Assembly (NCBI GenBank): GCA_020057985.1 | Contig: JAGVEU010000065.1 | Location: 1 to 8,485, forward strand | Direction: 5' to 3' | DNA: 8,485 bases | Source: Calditrichota bacterium | GTDB taxonomy: Bacteria; Electryoneota; RPQS01 | Shown: piece by piece, positions 1-6,477 of the stretch | How the letters are laid out: the number at the start of each line of letters is the position of its first letter | How positions within the stretch are numbered: position 1 is the stretch's first letter | The notes under the pieces: model-generated | What the model saw: the letters and a program-made list of their open reading frames with translations, nothing else | Database searches by the model: none | Told to the model about the DNA's origin: nothing | Translations under genes and position numbers: made by a program

Positions 1-770
1 ATAAGAAGCACGGACGATACTATCTTGCAGCGGCAATAGTGGTTGTTGCAGTCTGGATTGTGCTGATGTCTCAGATGCGAACACAGGACGAAAAACCAGA
101 GAGTCAGAAGCAATCGCTATCCGCTGGAAACGCCGCAGAATCACGTCCCGAATTCCGCTCTCCGTCTTCAGATTCCGCTGGTGGAGAGTCTATGAATGAC
201 GCTCAGGCCACAGTCCCGGCAGTCACGCAGAAGGTCATTGCGAAGGAGCCGGGAATTCCGAATGAAACCCAAAAAACTCTCGGCGAGCAACTGAGAATTC
301 AACCCGTTCTTACAACTCAGGTCTCTGACAGCGTGGATCTCTATTTAACCACTGAGCCATGGGCGCACATCTTCTATCATGGCGAACAACTCGGAACAAC
401 GCCGCTTGCGGAACCCTTGCGATTGCCCGCAGGAGATAGAGACTTTGTACTTCGCAATCCGGCCTTTCCACCCATTGATCTAGACCTAAACCTGAGCGGA
501 CAAACGATGCGCAAGCAAGTCAATCTCGCCGACTATGTTGCACTGGTGAAAGTCATCGTCAAACCATGGGGTGAGTTTTACCTCGACGGCGAGCGTATGG
601 GAACGACGCCGCTGCCCAAGCCGCTCTACGTGTCACCGGGTCGTCACATGGTGAGAATCTCGCATCCCGAAATGAATGCAGTCTCTCAAGAGTTGGTTAC
701 TGTAGCAGGCGAGACGCTGTCTGTGGAAGCTGATCTGACGCAAAACCAAATCACCGTGCGATCGCAATGA
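1..770 (+). CDS. C-terminal part of a membrane protein with two PEGA domains (probable Ser/Thr kinase tail), 5'-truncated by the window
   Basis: The frame is open from the window edge (first full codon at base 3) and gives 255 residues, so the start lies upstream; the GTG at 39 falls inside a membrane helix and is unlikely to be real. Seen: a basic residue stretch KKHGR, one hydrophobic helix (about residues 5-24, YYLAAAIVVVAVWIVLM), a polar Ser/Pro/Glu-rich linker (about 25-110), then two beta-rich repeats (about 112-175 and 181-248). Both repeats carry the PEGA hallmark: a short G-E or D-G-E turn followed by G-T-T-P-L and a hydrophobic strand with P-G or P-A-G. Family knowledge: PEGA domains are often the extracytoplasmic C-terminus of bacterial Ser/Thr kinases with a kinase-TM-PEGA layout. 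The kinase part is an inference because it is outside the window. The stop overlaps the next start as ATGA, so the two genes are probably translationally coupled. Confidence 0.8.
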   Translation, partial: KKHGRYYLAAAIVVVAVWIVLMSQMRTQDEKPESQKQSLSAGNAAESRPEFRSPSSDSAGGESMNDAQATVPAVTQKVIAKEPGIPNETQKTLGEQLRIQPVLTTQVSDSVDLYLTTEPWAHIFYHGEQLGTTPLAEPLRLPAGDRDFVLRNPAFPPIDLDLNLSGQTMRKQVNLADYVALVKVIVKPWGEFYLDGERMGTTPLPKPLYVSPGRHMVRISHPEMNAVSQELVTVAGETLSVEADLTQNQITVRSQ

Positions 771-1543
771 AACTGCATGTGATTATTCTGCTGCTGGTGA
801 GTCTCGCATCTCTTGTATTTGCCGAGCAAAGCGAACTCCTCAAGCTCGACTCTGCTTTTGTCAATGGCGAATACGAGAAAGTGGAGTTGCTTGCGCTACG
901 GATTCTGCACAGCGCCGACACGCTTCGGAGCAATGATCGTGCGCGAGTGAATCTGACCACCGGATATGCGCTCATCATGCTTGATCGCGAATCAGATGCC
1001 CGAGAGTATTTCAAACAAGCGCTCGATGCAGCGCCTGAGCTTAACTTGGATCCAATCCAAGTCAGTCCCAAATTCAAAGTTATCTTTGATGAAGTCAAAG
1101 CGTCCTATAAGCGAAACGTGACGCCAATGATTTCAAAAGGTTCAGGTTCATTGGCCAGTCAGAGCATCTCGCGGCCAACGCACAAGGCTCTACTTCTGAA
1201 TCTAATCGCTCCCGGCACAGGGCAAATCAATGAAGGACACACTTTGCGCGGAGCTTTCTACTTGGGAGCGCAAGTTCTCTCCGCGGCTTGGCTGATCAAA
1301 TCTCTCAGCGATGTCCACGACTCTCGCGAAGCCTATCTTCACGCCACAGATTCCACGACAATCTCCGCGAAATATGATGTATATAACTCCGATCATCGCA
1401 TAGCATGGTTTGCCGGTATCGCCACGGGCATTGTCTACCTCGCTACTCAAGCCGACCTGATCTTATATCGTCCCCAAGGCGAGCAGGCGGTCAAGCTCAC
1501 CTTCCTCAGCGGTAATATCGTTGGTCTTTCAGTGAACTGGTGA
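767..1543 (+). CDS. DUF5683-like membrane protein with signal peptide and TPR-like N-terminal half
   Basis: This is a 258-residue protein. Residues 1-19 form a clear signal peptide (MKLHVIILLLVSLASLVFA, then E). Residues 20-115 are alpha-helical and read like a degenerate TPR pair (NGEYEKVELLALRIL, then YALIMLDRESDAREYFKQAL). Residues 138-235 resemble the DUF5683 family: an A-L-L-L-N-L-I-A-P-G-T-G-Q opening, a G-x-x-x-x-G-A-F-Y-L-G helix (about 162-180), and a second hydrophobic helix (about 211-230). DUF5683 is common in FCB-group genomes and its function is not established. The start is the ATG inside the ATGA overlap with the PEGA gene, so both probably form one transcript and may act together at the envelope. 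No upstream Shine-Dalgarno is obvious, as expected for coupled translation. Family call is from pattern memory, not a search. Confidence 0.75.
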   Translation: MKLHVIILLLVSLASLVFAEQSELLKLDSAFVNGEYEKVELLALRILHSADTLRSNDRARVNLTTGYALIMLDRESDAREYFKQALDAAPELNLDPIQVSPKFKVIFDEVKASYKRNVTPMISKGSGSLASQSISRPTHKALLLNLIAPGTGQINEGHTLRGAFYLGAQVLSAAWLIKSLSDVHDSREAYLHATDSTTISAKYDVYNSDHRIAWFAGIATGIVYLATQADLILYRPQGEQAVKLTFLSGNIVGLSVNW

Positions 1544-1545
1544 TC

Positions 1546-1562
1546 TGCGCACGATGTGCGCA
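1546..1562. repeat. Perfect short palindrome just after the DUF5683-like gene
   Basis: TGCGCAC-GAT-GTGCGCA gives two perfect 7-base arms around a 3-base centre, starting 2 bases after the stop at 1543. It could be the hairpin of a transcription terminator, but no T-run follows (the next bases are CGCTTGGG), so an intrinsic terminator is not well supported. A protein-binding site or an mRNA 3'-end stabilising hairpin is equally possible. The rest of the gap to 1715 is AT-rich with a second imperfect inverted repeat (TGCTA at 1660-1664 and TAGCA at 1671-1675). No convincing -35/-10 pair was found there, although the promoter of the next gene should lie in it. Confidence 0.45.
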
Positions 1563-1715
1563 CGCTTGGGAATCATAGTTACATGTTTCGGTACTGCCCT
1601 TCGACTTTCGTCGTCTAATCTATTGTTAATTTTATTGTTAGTTCTATTGGCACAGCCATTGCTATAACATTAGCAGTAATTTTATCGTGCAAACAAGCTA
1701 AATTTCGGAGAAACA

Positions 1716-3269
1716 ATGTTTAAGAGAATTTTCATACTGGCAGTTGTGTTACTGTCGGTATCTGCCCTTTGGGCGCAGCCAATGCACTTCGGTGCAGTCG
1801 AGGGTACAGTTTCACTAACGGACGGAACACCCGTTGCGGGAGCACATGTGCGGCTGTGGGACAATCGCCATAGCGAGCCTCTTGAGACCATTACGGATGA
1901 AATGGGTGCATTTGCCTTTGCCGAGGTAATGGTCGGTTGGTATGAGAGCGAGGCGCGTCTTGAAGGATATCCAGATGCTGAGGACTGGATTTTTGTCGCA
2001 GCGGAGCAAACCACCACAGTCAATCTCGTTCTCGGCGGATCGCTCGATGAAGTGGGCAGTGTGGCCGGTCTGGTCACGACTGAAGCCGGTGCGGTTGTCG
2101 CGGGAGCGCGTGTCAGGCTCGACGGTGGAAGAGACCCGATGCACGGACATGGCATCCATCTCCAGACCACAACGAACGACGCGGGTGTCTTCACCTTTGA
2201 AAACGTTCCCGTGGGTGGATACATGGTCAGCGCAATGCTCCGAATGCACGGCTTTGCCGCCGCACCGATTGAAGTTGCAGCCAACCAAGTTACCAATGTG
2301 ACCCTTGTACTTCATAGAGGCCATCATCATCCCGGTGACTCGCTCACGATCGTTGAGCTTGCCGGAATTGCAATTGTTGTGGAAGCAGACAGCAACCATC
2401 ATCATGCGCGTTATTTCATTGACATAGATGCTGACGGCGCGGCGGACTATCGTCTCGCTTTCGGGCCTCCGTGGTATGAGCCGAATAGTGGTGCGCATCG
2501 TCCGATCAACGGCGATGAAATCACGATTGTTGGCGGGCTTTTCACCTATACTGAGCCGTCGGTTGTTGTTGTCTTTCAGATCAATGGCCTGTTCTGGCGT
2601 GATCCTCGTCATGGACATGGCGGACATGGTGGCGGTGATCATCACGGCTGCAATCCCGACAGCGTTATGCGCGTCGAGATGGAAGGCATTGCCATGGTAC
2701 GTGCCGGCGGAATGCACGGCGGCGATGTGGTGCACTACGGAATCAACACGGACGACGATGAGGCTGCGGAATTCATTCTGGACTTTGGTCGCTCGGACTA
2801 TGACCCGGGTAATGGCGCTCAACGTCCTGAAGCAGGAGATGAAATCACGATTGTTGGCGGACAAATCTACTGCCCGAATGCCCCGATCCTAATCGTGATT
2901 GTCTATGAGATCAACGGCATGTTCTGGCGCGAGCCGGGCGACACACTGGGCTTTGGTGCGGAGACACCGGAAGCAGCCAATGAGCCGGTCTATCTTGGCA
3001 GCCCGACGACTTATCTAACGGCGAAGAACTTCCCGAATCCGTTCAATCCGACCACAACCATCAGCTATTCAATCCCAACGACAGGGGATGTGAAGGTGTC
3101 CGTGTTTGATGTGACTGGCCGCGAAGTTGCCGAATTAGTGAACACCTATCAGAATGCCGGCAGCTACGCTGTGCAGTGGAACGGCAGCCATCTCGCTTCC
3201 GGAATCTACTTCTATCGCGTGAACGTTGGCTCGCTCAGCTTCACCAACCGAATGATTCTGATGAAGTAA
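1716..3269 (+). CDS. Secreted protein with two carboxypeptidase-regulatory-like domains, a duplicated His-rich module and a C-terminal T9SS-type sorting domain
   Basis: This is a 517-residue exported protein. The ATG at 1716 has a good Shine-Dalgarno (GGAG at 1707-1710). Residues 1-20 are a signal peptide ending A-L-W-A, then Q. Residues 25-107 and 113-200 are two CarboxypepD_reg-like beta-sandwich domains (V-x-G-x-V then V-A-G-A-x-V-R-L, then T-x-D-x-G-x-F-x-F). Residues 209-296 and 316-407 are an internal duplication, each copy with G-D-E-I-T-I-V-G-G followed by (Q/E)-I-N-G-(L/M)-F-W-R-(D/E)-P. His/Gly-rich linkers surround the copies (HHH at 203-205 and 228-230; several His at 299-310). 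Residues 437-517 form the sorting domain: FPNPFNPTTTISYSIP, V-F-D-V-T-G-R-E-V, A-S-G-I-Y-F-Y-R, ending M-I-L-M-K. By family knowledge such tails direct secretion or surface attachment. The exact function is unknown; metal binding by the His clusters is only a guess. Confidence 0.85.
   Translation: MFKRIFILAVVLLSVSALWAQPMHFGAVEGTVSLTDGTPVAGAHVRLWDNRHSEPLETITDEMGAFAFAEVMVGWYESEARLEGYPDAEDWIFVAAEQTTTVNLVLGGSLDEVGSVAGLVTTEAGAVVAGARVRLDGGRDPMHGHGIHLQTTTNDAGVFTFENVPVGGYMVSAMLRMHGFAAAPIEVAANQVTNVTLVLHRGHHHPGDSLTIVELAGIAIVVEADSNHHHARYFIDIDADGAADYRLAFGPPWYEPNSGAHRPINGDEITIVGGLFTYTEPSVVVVFQINGLFWRDPRHGHGGHGGGDHHGCNPDSVMRVEMEGIAMVRAGGMHGGDVVHYGINTDDDEAAEFILDFGRSDYDPGNGAQRPEAGDEITIVGGQIYCPNAPILIVIVYEINGMFWREPGDTLGFGAETPEAANEPVYLGSPTTYLTAKNFPNPFNPTTTISYSIPTTGDVKVSVFDVTGREVAELVNTYQNAGSYAVQWNGSHLASGIYFYRVNVGSLSFTNRMILMK
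2340..2936 (+). repeat. Internal tandem duplication within the His-rich secreted protein
   Basis: Two copies of a roughly 90-residue module, about 2340-2603 and 2661-2936, are offset by 324 bases (108 codons) at their best-conserved point. A stretch of 23 identical bases, encoding D-E-I-T-I-V-G-G, occurs at 2514-2536 and again at 2838-2860. Elsewhere the copies have diverged at the protein level, so the duplication is not very recent or the motif is under strong constraint. The copies are separated by a Gly/His-rich linker. Confidence 0.75.
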
Positions 3270-3281
3270 ACTTGGGTCCCT

Positions 3282-3346
3282 TGAAACGGACAAGCAGAAG
3301 GGCAAGCGCAAGCTTGCCCTTTTGTATCTTTTTTCCGTCCGTTTCA
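3282..3346 (+). terminator. Strong intrinsic terminator with GNRA tetraloop, nested inside a second inverted repeat
   Basis: A perfect 10-bp stem, AAGGGCAAGC at 3298-3307 and GCTTGCCCTT at 3312-3321, closes on a GCAA tetraloop. It is followed by a T-rich tract (TTGTATCTTTTTT, 3322-3334), so it should terminate the upstream secreted-protein gene, whose stop is 28 bases before the stem. Around it lie perfect 10-base outer arms, TGAAACGGAC at 3282-3291 and GTCCGTTTCA at 3337-3346. The outer arms span the T-tract, so they could either extend the structure or compete with termination. There is no matching T-tract on the other strand, so it acts in one direction. Confidence 0.85.
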
Positions 3347-3409
3347 GATGGAAAGAGGGTAGGATCTCGCGAAAGAGAGAACCAAGGCTCACGCAAGTCG
3401 CGTCCGCCG

Positions 3410-3589
3410 CGGAAAGAAGTCTATCTGTCCAACTACAACACTCTCGAAGAGGCACGGACCCGTATGCCCCACTTCATCGAAGATATCTACAACCGCAAAC
3501 AACTACACTTGGCCCTCGGCTATCTGCCACCCGTCGAGTTCGAACTTAAACAAAAACAGTATCAAACCCGCCCGCACGGACTATCGTGA
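3410..3589 (+). pseudogene. IS3-family transposase, C-terminal fragment of the integrase (rve) domain
   Basis: Fifty-nine codons before the TGA at 3587-3589 read like the extreme C-terminus of an IS3-family OrfB/InsB transposase: K-E-V-Y-L-S-N-Y-N-T-L-E-E-A-R, then F-I-E-D-I-Y-N-R-K-Q-L-H-L-A-L-G-Y-L-P-P-V-E-F-E. The Y-N-x-x-R/K-x-H-x-x-L-G-Y-x-P-P block is diagnostic of the family. The final catalytic Glu of the DDE triad would normally lie just upstream and is absent, since in-frame sequence before 3410 no longer resembles a transposase. No start codon or ribosome binding site belongs to it. It is a dead remnant, not a functional gene. Confidence 0.85.
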
Positions 3590-3599
3590 CACTTCCAAC

Positions 3600-3623
3600 T
3601 GTCCAGTTTTGGGGTAAAGTCCA
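3600..3623. repeat. IS3-family terminal inverted repeat (right end)
   Basis: Bases 3600-3623 run from TGTCCAGTTTTGGGG to TAAAGTCCA. On the other strand this reads TGGACTTTACCCC followed by AAAACTGGACA, the form of IS3-family ends, with the terminal TG/CA dinucleotide. It lies 10 bases after the transposase stop, the usual layout. The partner repeat is not in the window. Confidence 0.7.
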
Positions 3624-3818
3624 GTCAGAATTCATTGGCCACTAAGGTAGAATTCTCGCTTGCACTCCACGTGAATTTGTATTACATTGGCCGTTACCCT
3701 CCCAGCCTGTTGACTTATTTAGAAAGAGATGCATATTATTGTGGCGAGTTCGTTTGCACAAAACAGGAAGTGGGAAGGTTATCTTTTGTCGAAAACCAAA
3801 ATTCAATGAGGTATTATC
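3624..3818 (+). other. Leader region between the IS remnant and the first gene of the radical SAM cluster
   Basis: These 195 bases contain the promoter at 3710-3739 and the ribosome binding site of the first paralog gene. The predicted transcript leader is about 70 bases. A 64-codon reading frame at 3635-3829 crosses the promoter and the ribosome binding site, has no similarity I recognise, and is not called. Two AGAATTC copies and two ATTGGCC copies occur between 3624 and 3695, without a clear meaning. Confidence 0.5.
3710..3739 (+). promoter_or_regulatory. Near-consensus sigma70-type promoter for the radical SAM cluster
   Basis: A -35 box TTGACT (3710-3715, five of six matches to TTGACA) and a -10 box TATTAT (3734-3739, five of six matches to TATAAT) are separated by 18 bases. 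Transcription would begin near 3746, about 70 bases upstream of the ATG at 3819. It is the best promoter-like pair seen in the window and lies just outside the IS end, suggesting that the cluster has its own transcription start. FCB-group primary sigma factors can prefer different boxes, so activity is an inference. Confidence 0.65.
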
Positions 3819-4337
3819 ATGGCTTTTAGTCCAACTGTTACGCTTCAGGATAAGAATGGGACAGTAAAGAAAATAAGCGCAGATAAGGTTATGCGTGATA
3901 TGTCCAATGACGCTATGTGGTATTCAAGTAGCTCTACATTAGTTGCGTCTGTGCCCTTAACTCTCTCTAACACCAACAAGGAATGGGCTATTTGGCAACG
4001 AGGAAATTGGATTAAGATTAAGTTTGAAGCTGATTCCGGTTTTGCTAATGGACAAGGACTTAATATTACAACCATCAACACAAGGTGGTCGGTGGACGCT
4101 TTGCTTGGAACAGTATATATTGTTCGCGCGCAGAATATTGATTTGGCTGACTCGAAAATCGATATCTACGCGAATGCGAACCGCATCACTGCATCGGTGG
4201 GAGATCTGCTGTACGACGGTGATGCAATACTTTGCTCCTCGACTTCAGCATTTACGATCAAGATAGAAACGCCATCAGATGCGCTGGTGGCCTACGACGC
4301 TTATGGAATCGTCCAAGCAGGTATAGCAGACAGCTAA
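3819..4337 (+). CDS. Hypothetical protein, first of two tandem paralogs next to a radical SAM maturase
   Basis: This 172-residue protein is not recognised. The ATG is preceded by GAGG at 3808-3811 with 7-base spacing. There is no signal peptide, no membrane helix and no Cys cluster, so it is probably a soluble cytoplasmic, mainly beta protein. It aligns without gaps over the first 143 residues with the next protein; about 80 of 170 positions are identical by eye. Shared features: R-D-M (26-28), W34-Y35-S-S, S-V-P (44-46), L-S-N (49-51), W56, W59-Q60, N63-W64, N-G-Q-G (77-80), W90, G-T-V-Y-I (97-101), R-A-Q (103-105), V-G-D (127-129), a single Cys at 139 in I-L-C, and G-I-V-Q near the end. Its position as first gene behind the promoter suggests high expression. 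It could be a modified protein substrate, a structural protein, or a partner of the maturase; none is demonstrated. Confidence 0.8.
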   Translation: MAFSPTVTLQDKNGTVKKISADKVMRDMSNDAMWYSSSSTLVASVPLTLSNTNKEWAIWQRGNWIKIKFEADSGFANGQGLNITTINTRWSVDALLGTVYIVRAQNIDLADSKIDIYANANRITASVGDLLYDGDAILCSSTSAFTIKIETPSDALVAYDAYGIVQAGIADS

Positions 4338-4377
4338 ATAAACATCAGCAAAGCACAAATAACCAAGGATCTCTGAA

Positions 4378-4890
4378 ATGCCTATAAACCCAACGATATC
4401 AGTTACTGGGAAAAGTGGTGTTGTTAAGAAGATGAACGCCGCTGATATCTCGCGCGACATGCGTGCCGACGCCATATGGTATTCAAGTGGCGCAACAACG
4501 ATTGGATCTGTTCCAACAGCACTTTCTAATGCGAACAACGAATGGATTGTATGGCAGAAAAACAACTGGGTCAAGATACAAATGGATCCAGATAAAACAG
4601 GCGGAAATGGACAGGGCTTTAATGTGGAGGCCCATTTGGCAAAGTGGACGGTAGACTCTGTGACTGGCACAGTCTATATTATTCGTGCACAGTATATAGA
4701 CATGCTCGGTGACAGATCAACGTTATACTCTAACTCAAATCGTCAAGCAGCTATGGTAGGCGATGCTTTATACAATGGAGATGTTATTCTCTGCGCAGCC
4801 ACATCATCAAAGTTTACTGTTAAGATTGATGTGCAAACAGAAATGACAGCGTATATTGGATTTGGGATTGTTCAAAATGGATTAGGATAG
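4378..4890 (+). CDS. Hypothetical protein, second of two tandem paralogs next to a radical SAM maturase
   Basis: This 170-residue paralog of the preceding protein starts 40 bases after its stop. The ATG has a good Shine-Dalgarno (AAGGA at 4365-4369). As in its sister, there is no signal peptide or membrane segment. All five shared Trp (34, 56, 59, 64, 90) and the only Cys (139, in V-I-L-C) sit at identical residue numbers. The dense aromatic motif E-W-I-V-W-Q-K-N-N-W (55-64), followed by N-G-Q-G (77-80), is the best signature for searches. The C-terminus is short (F-G-I-V-Q-N-G-L-G) and slightly more divergent. The two copies have drifted far apart, so they may have separate roles or form a heteromeric pair. 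No terminator separates it from the radical SAM gene 41 bases downstream, so the genes are probably co-transcribed. Confidence 0.8.
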   Translation: MPINPTISVTGKSGVVKKMNAADISRDMRADAIWYSSGATTIGSVPTALSNANNEWIVWQKNNWVKIQMDPDKTGGNGQGFNVEAHLAKWTVDSVTGTVYIIRAQYIDMLGDRSTLYSNSNRQAAMVGDALYNGDVILCAATSSKFTVKIDVQTEMTAYIGFGIVQNGLG

Positions 4891-4931
4891 ATACAAAAAT
4901 CTGATAAGAGTAAAATATAACATCAAGACAA

Positions 4932-6467
4932 GTGAATACGTTTCGTTTATATCCATTTCCTTATGAAACTGAAAAGGGACATTATCTTTATGACCCTTGC
5001 ACGAATGATTTCTTTGAGGTTGATGGCGAACTTTACAAAGCAGCATGTAAGGCAGTTAGAAGTCGTAATCCTGGACAAGCATGGAACAAGATCAAACTTC
5101 TACCAAGCTCTGCCCGGGAACTAGAAGAATATCGTTCTAACGGATGCTTATGCGCCTCTGAGGTTGAGATTATTCCTTTTCCGACGATTGAAATGTGTTG
5201 CTCTATTCTGCCTGAGAAGTGGAGAACCCCCAAGACTGTCACCATTGAAGTCACTGAAGACTGCAATTTGAAATGTACATACTGTGAGTATAGCAATGAT
5301 GGAGGTCATAGAAGACTTAGAGGTCATAGAAGTGCAACCATTGAGTCAATGAGAAAGGCAATTAAATGGTTTCATGACAATAGCGATTTAGGGGAAAGCA
5401 GGGGAATATCTTTTTATGGTGGCGAACCATTTTTGTGCTATCAAGAAATACTAGAAACTGTGGATTATGCTCGGAGTCTTTGCCATGACAAGGAAAAACT
5501 TCGTATATCTGTAACTACGAATGGAACTATGGCAAATCTTCGGCGAGCGAAACCTTTATTTGATCGTGGCGTGAAACTTCATGTTAGCTTGGATGGAAAT
5601 GAAGCAACACATGATTGGGCAAGAATTACTCACAGCGGATTTGGAAGTTTTCAGCTAATCATAAACAATCTTAGAGAGCTGGCCGCCCATTACGGCGATG
5701 AACTTGTTAACCACCTGAGCCTCCAAGCCAACATTGATGCAAACTCAATGTTCGATGATCTTGTTGGATGGGAAAAATTACTTGAAAAAGAGCCATACCT
5801 AAGAAATGTTGCTAAGCATTTTTCAAGGCGATCATTAAGTGAACTTACAACAGGTAGGTATCAAAGCAGGCCAGTTTCGGATATTCAATCCAAGGCGGAG
5901 TATCTTTTGAAGCTTTATATAGATCAGACATTATTACGTGACACTCAAAGGAGTGAACTGACAAAATGGATATTTGACAGGGAACTTGCTGTCATCCACC
6001 AGCGCGATACGTCTTCCTTGGCGAACTGCCGAAGAGTATATGCTGGCGGAAGTTGTGTGCCGGGTGCGCTCCGAGTATTTGTATCGTGCAAAGGTAAATT
6101 ATATCCCTGTGAACGGGTGGACGAAAGGTACGAAATTGGTTCTGTCGAGACGGGGATTGATTATGTCCGAGTAACAAATATTATCACGAAATGGCAACAG
6201 TTCTTATTGTCTGTATGTCAAGGATGCTGGGCGATAAGATTTTGTTCGAAATGCATAGCATCTGTCTCAGAAATTGAGGATTGTATGACGATCGACAATG
6301 TTAGACTGAATTGTCAAAATATAAGATCATTTTGGGCGCAGAAAATTGTATTATACACTTTGTTTGCTGAGCAGGATATTGGTCTGTTAGATTATTTTAG
6401 CAGGGCACGCCCGATCTCCTCATTTTCTGAGGGACACAAACAACCAACGCCATCCCTAAACGAGTAA
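4932..6467 (+). CDS. Radical SAM/SPASM peptide (protein) maturase
   Basis: This 511-residue enzyme is predicted to reductively cleave S-adenosylmethionine and modify a ribosomal peptide or protein in the cytoplasm. Residues 1-95 form a separate N-terminal domain (G-H-Y-L-Y-D-P, F-F-E-V-D-G-E-L-Y), as in related peptide maturases where this part may bind substrate. The radical SAM core has C111-x3-C115-x2-C118 and G-G-E-P at 163-166 (F-Y-G-G-E-P-F), with T-T-N-G-T at 195-199 and V-S-L-D-G at 218-222. The SPASM region has C375-x12-G388-x4-C393 (G-K-L-Y-P-C-E-R-V), then C429-x2-C432-x5-C438-x2-C441 (Q-G-C-W-A-I-R-F-C), and C451 and C461, enough for two auxiliary Fe-S clusters. The layout resembles maturases of Cys-rich or CXXX-repeat peptides. 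The start is GTG at 4932: an in-frame stop lies at 4911-4913 and only an ATA lies between. Its ribosome binding site is weak. It ends 10 bases before a Cys-rich peptide gene. Confidence 0.92.
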   Translation: MNTFRLYPFPYETEKGHYLYDPCTNDFFEVDGELYKAACKAVRSRNPGQAWNKIKLLPSSARELEEYRSNGCLCASEVEIIPFPTIEMCCSILPEKWRTPKTVTIEVTEDCNLKCTYCEYSNDGGHRRLRGHRSATIESMRKAIKWFHDNSDLGESRGISFYGGEPFLCYQEILETVDYARSLCHDKEKLRISVTTNGTMANLRRAKPLFDRGVKLHVSLDGNEATHDWARITHSGFGSFQLIINNLRELAAHYGDELVNHLSLQANIDANSMFDDLVGWEKLLEKEPYLRNVAKHFSRRSLSELTTGRYQSRPVSDIQSKAEYLLKLYIDQTLLRDTQRSELTKWIFDRELAVIHQRDTSSLANCRRVYAGGSCVPGALRVFVSCKGKLYPCERVDERYEIGSVETGIDYVRVTNIITKWQQFLLSVCQGCWAIRFCSKCIASVSEIEDCMTIDNVRLNCQNIRSFWAQKIVLYTLFAEQDIGLLDYFSRARPISSFSEGHKQPTPSLNE

Positions 6468-6477
6468 GGAGCTCGCT

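Larger units (their letters stand above)
3410..3623 (+). mobile_element. 3' remnant of an IS3-family insertion sequence
   Basis: The stretch combines a C-terminal transposase fragment with a recognisable IS3-type right end at 3600-3623 that finishes in CA. No left terminal repeat and no upstream transposase (orfA or DDE core) is present in the window, so most of the element has been lost. Bases 3347-3409, between the terminator and the fragment, match neither transposase nor anything else I know. The remnant sits at the boundary between the GC-richer left part and the AT-richer gene cluster, so it may mark an insertion or recombination junction (inference). Confidence 0.75.

Noticed and set aside
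39..41. GTG as the start of the PEGA protein
   Set aside because: The frame continues open to the window edge and this codon is inside the transmembrane helix, so the true start is upstream.
1815..2864. Long antisense open frame (349 codons) opposite the His-rich secreted protein
   Set aside because: It is a shadow of the well-supported plus-strand gene; its translation has low-complexity, biologically odd composition and no ribosome binding site.
3176..3589. A 137-codon frame running from the end of the secreted gene into the transposase stump
   Set aside because: Only its last 59 codons look like protein; the rest crosses the terminator and the out-of-frame end of the preceding gene.
3635..3829. 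A 64-codon frame upstream of the first paralog
   Set aside because: It overlaps the promoter, the ribosome binding site and the start of the paralog gene, and has no recognisable similarity or start signal.
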